DNA of 10,390 nucleotides from Bacillota bacterium (GTDB lineage Bacteria > Bacillota > Clostridia > Christensenellales > SZUA-584), in the NCBI GenBank assembly GCA_023436525.1, contig JAEZIW010000209.1, positions 1-10,390 of the forward strand. Direction: 5' to 3'. The notes under the pieces are model-generated. The model worked only from the letters and a program-made list of their open reading frames with translations, was not told where the DNA came from and made no database searches. This document shows, piece after piece, positions 6,892-10,390 of this stretch; position 1 is the first letter of the stretch; each line of letters opens with the position of its first letter. The position numbers and the translations under genes are program-made.

Positions 6892-7891
6892 TCAGCTCAT
6901 CTCCTGAATTCCGTGCAATGATAATCTCTCCGGTGTCATCCAACCTTCTGATCACGTTGACGATCTTCTGCTGAGACTCTTCCACATCTCTGACCCTGAC
7001 CGGTCCCATGTATTCCATGTCTTCCTTGATCATTTCCTGCAGACGCTTACTGATATTATCGAAGATAACCTTAGCCACCTCATTGGTTGCGCCTTTAAGC
7101 GCAATGGCAAGATCCCGGTTGTCGATTTCCTTGAGCACGCGCTGTATCGACTGATTCCCGAGCTTGACGATATCCTCGAAAATGAACATGCGTTTTCTGA
7201 TCTCTTCCACAAGCTCAGCATCCGATTCTTCCAATGCCTCCAGCAGATGCCTTTCCGTACCGCGATCTACGCTGTTGAGTATGTTGACAAGGCTGTCAAT
7301 GCCGCCTGTAATCGTTTGATCTCCGACGCTCAGGGTTGAGAGCTTCTTCTCCAGCACTCGCTCGGTCTCTTTGATATACTCCGGCGATGTAATGCCCATG
7401 TTCGCGATGCGCGCGATAACACTCGTCTGCTTTTCCAGCGGCAGCGCGGAGAGAATCTGTGCGGCGTTCTTCGGGTCTACATATGAAAGTATCAGCGCAA
7501 TGGTCTGCGGGTGTTCACCTTGTATAAAGTTCAGCACCTGTGTCGTATCAGCCTTGCGTATGAAATCAAAAGGCTTCACACGAAGTGAAGCGGACAGTCT
7601 GCCGATCAAATCATCCGTACGATCTTGTCCGAATGCTTTGTTTAATATGTCGCGGGCGTAATCGATACCGCCCTCGGAAATGTACTTTCTGGCAATGCAC
7701 ATCTGCATGAACTCATCAACCACCGATTCTTTCACCTCAGGGTCAACGCGCCGCATGCTGGTGATGCTTAAGGTAAGCTGTTCCACCTCTTCTTCTGTCA
7801 GATATTTAAATACCTTGGCAGCATAATCCTTGCCCATCGTGATCATGAGAACAGCCGCTTTTTCTTTTGTTGAAAGCTTTTCACGCGCCAT
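6884..7891 (-). CDS. fliG: Flagellar motor switch protein FliG
   Basis: FliG is the rotor protein on which the stators push; it links the FliF ring to FliM. At 335 residues it is full length. It has the N-terminal FliF-binding domain (about 1-100, with KAAVLMITMG), the middle domain with EHPQTIALILSY (126-137) that binds FliM, the MFIF hinge (235-238) and the C-terminal torque domain. By my alignment to E. coli FliG, the torque residues are kept: Lys266 in ALKG, Arg283 in SKR, Glu290-Asp291 and Arg299 in GPVR. One oddity is GNQSIQ at 245-250, where the usual sequence is DDRSIQ. The start ATG at 7891 has GGGAG upstream, within the fliF stop region; the gap to fliF is 11 nt. fliH overlaps its end. 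Confidence 0.98.
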   Translation of the reverse strand: MAREKLSTKEKAAVLMITMGKDYAAKVFKYLTEEEVEQLTLSITSMRRVDPEVKESVVDEFMQMCIARKYISEGGIDYARDILNKAFGQDRTDDLIGRLSASLRVKPFDFIRKADTTQVLNFIQGEHPQTIALILSYVDPKNAAQILSALPLEKQTSVIARIANMGITSPEYIKETERVLEKKLSTLSVGDQTITGGIDSLVNILNSVDRGTERHLLEALEESDAELVEEIRKRMFIFEDIVKLGNQSIQRVLKEIDNRDLAIALKGATNEVAKVIFDNISKRLQEMIKEDMEYMGPVRVRDVEESQQKIVNVIRRLDDTGEIIIARNSGDELIV

Positions 7892-7902
7892 GTCTGTTCT
7901 CC

Positions 7903-9486
7903 CTAATCTTCATTCAGCCAGTTGCGAAGCAGATTCGCCACCGACTCCGGATTTTTGCCGATATAATCTTCAAGTATATTCAGCTTATTGTCTGTTTTTT
8001 CAAAGTCCTCCAGCTTGATATCGTCGAACGATTCAATTTGCTGTTCTCTTCCGCCAGGCATGACCTCTTCATCAACGATGTAATCAAACCCACCCTCAGC
8101 CAATACGGGCTCCGGCTTTTTTGCGAACATCTTGAAGATCATAAACAGGAAAATCATAACGATGAGCACGGCTGCCAATATGATCGCAAGCCGCATTGTT
8201 TCCGCGCTTTGCATGCTTGCAAGCATGCTTTTCTGTTGATCAATGCTGTCCTGAACGGCAGTGTCATCAATCCGAGCAAACGGCAGAGGCATCACCGTGA
8301 TTCTCTCCTGATTCACACCCACGGCAGTAGCCACCAGCTGTTTGATCTCTTCCGAATAGTCGTCCACCGCATCGCTGTTGATAATCACGCTGACGGATAG
8401 ATCCTCAATTTGTCCCTTGGCCTGTTCAATCTGCGTTTTGGTCTGGTTCAGTTCATAATTGGCTTCACGCGAAGCCTGATAGTAAACCGAATTATCTGCG
8501 TTTTCATTCAGCGCGTTCAGATACTGGGACGCGGTGCCGTTTGCGTCGATACCGGCAACAGCGCCGGTTGTGTTGTTGGTGATTTCTTCAACAAGCTCTT
8601 TCATGCTGACGGCGAGCCCTTCGGTGCCGTTCACCGGCGGCGCGAATTCCACCGACTCGGTCGACTTGGAATCGAAATTCAGCTTCACGTTAACCGTGGC
8701 TCTCACATTTTGTTCGCCGACAATCGCCGACAATAAATTGATGATTTGCGTCTGCAGCTTTTGCTGAACGGCATCCTGAATGTTAAGCTGCGTATCCACG
8801 GTGCCGGTGATATCGTTCGCGTTGGTGGAATAAACGTTGCCCTTGGAATCCACGATGCGCACATTCTCGTCTGTCATGCCCGATACCGCACCGGTAACAA
8901 TTGCCGCGATCGATTTTGTTTCGGTCTCTGTCAGCTTTTGATCGTTCTTCAGTATCAGCATCACAGAAGCTGTCGGCTCCGTGTTGTCGTTCGACAGCAC
9001 GAACGAACTGGATTCGCCAAGATCAAGGATAACTGATGCGTCGTCCACCTTGTCCATTTTTTTAACGTTCTGCGTTATAAACTGCTGAAGCTGCATCTGC
9101 CAGTATTTGTTCTTCTCCATATCCGTCGTGCCAAGGCCTGATGCATTCTGGAATATGTCAATGTTAAATCCGCTGCTCGGATACCCTTGGGATGCCAGCT
9201 CCATTTTAACACCGGTTGCTGCACTTTCCTCCACAAGTATCGTGCCGGCACCCTGCGGCATATAATCAACACCCAATTCGTCAAGCGCTGTCATCACTTC
9301 GCCCGCTTCCGAAGCGCTGCCCGAAAAAACCACCACGTAGTTTTTCTGGTTCAGCACCACGGACACCACAATGATGATAGCAATAATAATGGCAATCAGC
9401 ACAAACAGCCGTGTCTTTTGCCCTTTGGTCATTTTCTTGAAAGATTCTGCAATTTTCGAGGGTAATGTCGTCAGTGCGTTTGCCAT
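7903..9486 (-). CDS. fliF: Flagellar MS-ring protein FliF
   Basis: FliF forms the membrane MS ring that founds the basal body and holds the export gate. The 527-residue protein has a membrane helix at about 26-45, ring-building motifs (YVVVFSGSASEAGEV and the E-K-YWQMQLQQFI and VILDLG region), a more variable third ring domain containing the asparagine-rich NENADNSVYYQ, and a second membrane helix at about 433-452. The cytoplasmic tail ends in LNILEDYIGKNPESVANLL, the FliG-binding segment. Length is usual. The start is ATG at 9486 with AGGAAG about 5 nt upstream. It is the first gene of the leftward run, facing flagellin; the normal upstream neighbours flgB, flgC and fliE are missing here. 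Its coding sequence holds an 18-bp perfect palindrome at 8211-8228. Confidence 0.97.
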   Translation of the reverse strand: MANALTTLPSKIAESFKKMTKGQKTRLFVLIAIIIAIIIVVSVVLNQKNYVVVFSGSASEAGEVMTALDELGVDYMPQGAGTILVEESAATGVKMELASQGYPSSGFNIDIFQNASGLGTTDMEKNKYWQMQLQQFITQNVKKMDKVDDASVILDLGESSSFVLSNDNTEPTASVMLILKNDQKLTETETKSIAAIVTGAVSGMTDENVRIVDSKGNVYSTNANDITGTVDTQLNIQDAVQQKLQTQIINLLSAIVGEQNVRATVNVKLNFDSKSTESVEFAPPVNGTEGLAVSMKELVEEITNNTTGAVAGIDANGTASQYLNALNENADNSVYYQASREANYELNQTKTQIEQAKGQIEDLSVSVIINSDAVDDYSEEIKQLVATAVGVNQERITVMPLPFARIDDTAVQDSIDQQKSMLASMQSAETMRLAIILAAVLIVMIFLFMIFKMFAKKPEPVLAEGGFDYIVDEEVMPGGREQQIESFDDIKLEDFEKTDNKLNILEDYIGKNPESVANLLRNWLNED

Positions 9487-9575
9487 ATAACTTCCTAAAC
9501 CATTATAAAAATATATAAATATAGATGGAGCCGATTTATTTATAAACTTTTTTGTGCCGATGAATCATTTTTTTG

Positions 9576-9602
9576 TTAAGTCTACGCGAAATGTGCCGAT
9601 AT
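9576..9602 (+). promoter_or_regulatory. Sigma-28 (SigD) promoter for flagellin
   Basis: The pair TTAAG (9576-9580) and GCCGATAT (9595-9602), with 14 nt between TAAG and GCCGATAT, fits the motility sigma factor consensus (TAAA, 14-16 nt, GCCGATA(A/T)). The -10 is a full match and the -35 has one mismatch. Transcription would start near 9609, giving a leader of about 100 nt before the flagellin ATG. Flagellin is the classic sigma-28 target, expressed after hook completion, so position and sequence agree. The start itself is predicted, not seen. Confidence 0.85.
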
Positions 9603-9607
9603 ATCAA
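9579..9607 (-). promoter_or_regulatory. Candidate sigma-A promoter for fliF operon
   Basis: On the minus strand TTGATA (9607-9602) and TAGACT (9584-9579) are separated by 17 nt. The -35 matches 5 of 6 consensus bases and the -10 matches 4 of 6. Transcription would begin near 9572, about 85 nt before the fliF ATG. It is the best housekeeping-type pair I found upstream of fliF, but a 9-of-12 match can arise by chance in AT-rich DNA. It overlaps the flagellin promoter almost completely. Confidence 0.4.
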
Positions 9608-9666
9608 GTGTAATCACTCAGCCAGTATTTACAATGGCGCCGTAAAACCGGCACGGTGTTACAAAA

Positions 9667-9700
9667 GAGCATGGACGCTCAATTAAAATTTCATGGAGGA
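9667..9700 (+). promoter_or_regulatory. Flagellin leader: CsrA-type hairpin and ribosome binding site
   Basis: A small hairpin (GAGC 9667-9670, GCTC 9677-9680) shows the loop ATGGAC with GGA at 9673-9675, the layout of a CsrA binding site. About 22 nt further on, the ribosome binding site GGAGGA (9695-9700) lies in a second ATGGA context (9693-9697) and is 8 nt from the flagellin ATG. In Bacillus subtilis, CsrA represses flagellin (hag) translation through two such sites, one of them over the Shine-Dalgarno sequence, and FliW relieves it. The arrangement here is the same in outline. csrA and fliW are not in the window, so regulation is inferred. Confidence 0.6.
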
Positions 9701-9708
9701 AATATATC

Positions 9709-10390
9709 ATGAGAATCAACAACAACATCATGGCGATGAACACACATCGTCAGTACGCTGTCAACAACAACAGCGTGTCAAAATCGACCGAGAGACTGTC
9801 TTCTGGTTCCAAGATCAACCGCGCCGGTGACGACGCTGCCGGTCTTGCGATTTCTGAGAAGATGAGAGCTCAGATCCGCGGCCTGAACATGGCTTCCAAA
9901 AACAGCAGCGACGCGATCTCTCTCGTGCAAACCGCTGAAGGTGCGCTCACAGAAACACATTCCATATTGCAGCGTATGAACGAACTGGCTGTTCAGTCGG
10001 CTTCGGACACCAACGAAGACGATGTTGATCGTGACGCTTTGCAGGATGAGTTCGATGCTCTCCGCAGCGAAATTGACGACATTGCCAGAAAGACAACCTT
10101 CAACAACAAAAACCTACTTGACGGAACATTCGGCTCCACCTCGTCGATCGCAGCAGCTTCAGCTGTTAAGGTTGAAGGCGGCGGTGCCGGAGCAGTGACA
10201 GGTCTTGTCAGCGTGAGCTTCAAGGGCTTCAGCGCGGGCGCCGGCCAAACCATTGTCTTTGCTGATAATGCCGGGAACCCCTATAGCGCTACTTACGATG
10301 GCGTCACCGTCACGGCTGCCAACACAGACGAGGCACGCACAATGACGCTTGATTTCGGCGGCGGCCGTATCGCGACCTTTGAATTCAGCG
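9709..10390 (+). CDS. Flagellin, N-terminal part (cut by right window edge)
   Basis: Filament subunit, secreted by the flagellar export system and polymerised under the FliD cap. The first 227 codons are present and open to the window end. The start MRINNNIMAMNTHRQY and the block RLSSGSKINRAGDDAAGLAI (29-48) are the conserved flagellin D0/D1 signature; MNELAVQSASDTN (90-102) and FNNKNLLDGTF (131-141) follow. After about residue 145 the sequence turns Gly/Ala/Ser/Thr-rich and beta-like, the start of the variable surface domain, so the full protein is larger than a minimal flagellin. The ATG at 9709 has GGAGGA 8 nt upstream. It is the only rightward gene and has its own sigma-28 promoter. Equivalent to hag or fliC; no symbol is given because the genome may hold several flagellins. 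Confidence 0.97.
   Translation, partial: MRINNNIMAMNTHRQYAVNNNSVSKSTERLSSGSKINRAGDDAAGLAISEKMRAQIRGLNMASKNSSDAISLVQTAEGALTETHSILQRMNELAVQSASDTNEDDVDRDALQDEFDALRSEIDDIARKTTFNNKNLLDGTFGSTSSIAAASAVKVEGGGAGAVTGLVSVSFKGFSAGAGQTIVFADNAGNPYSATYDGVTVTAANTDEARTMTLDFGGGRIATFEFS

Larger units (their letters stand above)
9487..9708. other. Divergent control region between fliF and flagellin
   Basis: This 222-bp region holds no protein gene I can support. The fliF-proximal half (9487-9600) is AT-rich with T and A tracts and three GCCGAT copies (9530, 9556, 9595). The flagellin-proximal half is the flagellin mRNA leader of about 100 nt. It contains a GC-rich inverted repeat near 9638-9658 (GCCG-TAAAAC-CGGC, or CGCCGT pairing with ACGGTG), a CsrA-type hairpin and the ribosome binding site. 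A TATAAT on the minus strand (9507-9502) lies too close to the fliF ribosome binding site, and has no -35, to be its promoter. Confidence 0.8.

Noticed and set aside
6892..6900. ATG-AGC-TGA between the fliH ribosome binding site and the fliH TTG
   Set aside because: The ATG directly abuts AGGAG, so it lacks spacing for initiation, and it simply overlaps fliG codons.
7957..7964. GCCGATAT-like sequence on the plus strand within fliF as a sigma-28 promoter
   Set aside because: No TAAA-like -35 lies 14-16 nt upstream and it would drive antisense RNA from coding sequence.
7867..8400. 177-codon plus-strand reading frame across the fliG-fliF junction
   Set aside because: It is antisense to the highly conserved FliF tail and FliG start, His/Phe-rich and without a ribosome binding site.
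9502..9507. TATAAT on the minus strand upstream of fliF as a -10 box
   Set aside because: The base pairs at the -35 distance read CTCCAT, and the predicted start would fall on the fliF ribosome binding site.
9634..9645. ATG-GCG-CCG-TAA mini-frame in the flagellin leader
   Set aside because: Three codons, no ribosome binding site, and within the GC-rich inverted repeat; most likely chance.

Overview
The window is a flagellar gene cluster of the Bacillota (Clostridia) type. Ten genes run leftward on the minus strand: fliF, fliG, fliH, fliI, fliJ, a ylxF/motE-like gene, fliK, flgD, flgE and flbD, followed by the first 100 codons of motA, cut by the left edge. A flagellin gene runs rightward from 9709 and is cut by the right edge. 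The order fliFGHIJ-ylxF-fliK-flgD-flgE-flbD(swrD) is that of the Bacillus/Clostridium fla/che operon. motA directly after flbD is the clostridial variant. Strong GGAGG-type ribosome binding sites and several TTG/GTG starts fit a Bacillota host. Genus cannot be set from this window; roughly balanced GC in coding DNA argues against the AT-rich Clostridium sensu stricto.

Layout from right to left. 9709-10390 is the flagellin N-terminus. 9487-9708 is an AT-rich divergent control region with a good sigma-28 promoter for flagellin, an oppositely directed sigma-A-like candidate for fliF that overlaps it, and a flagellin leader with a CsrA-type hairpin. fliF-fliG (9486-6884) encode the MS ring and rotor switch. 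fliH-fliI-fliJ (6891-4395) encode the export ATPase complex and overlap or abut. The membrane-anchored YlxF/MotE-like protein (4384-3638) precedes fliK (hook length), flgD (hook cap) and flgE (hook). A GC-rich hairpin then separates flgE from flbD and motA.

Together these genes build the basal ring, power secretion, assemble and measure the hook, and begin the stator. Genes usually found nearby but absent here are flgB, flgC and fliE, which normally precede fliF; their place is taken by flagellin.

I see no evidence of an unknown multi-gene system, mobile element, CRISPR array or RNA gene. The observations worth a second look are regulatory: overlapping divergent promoters, a CsrA-like flagellin leader, a 17-codon minicistron with a near-ideal ribosome binding site ending on an internal fliK ATG, and a four-segment alternative-pairing arrangement at the flgE-flbD junction. 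All were found by eye and need computation or experiment.
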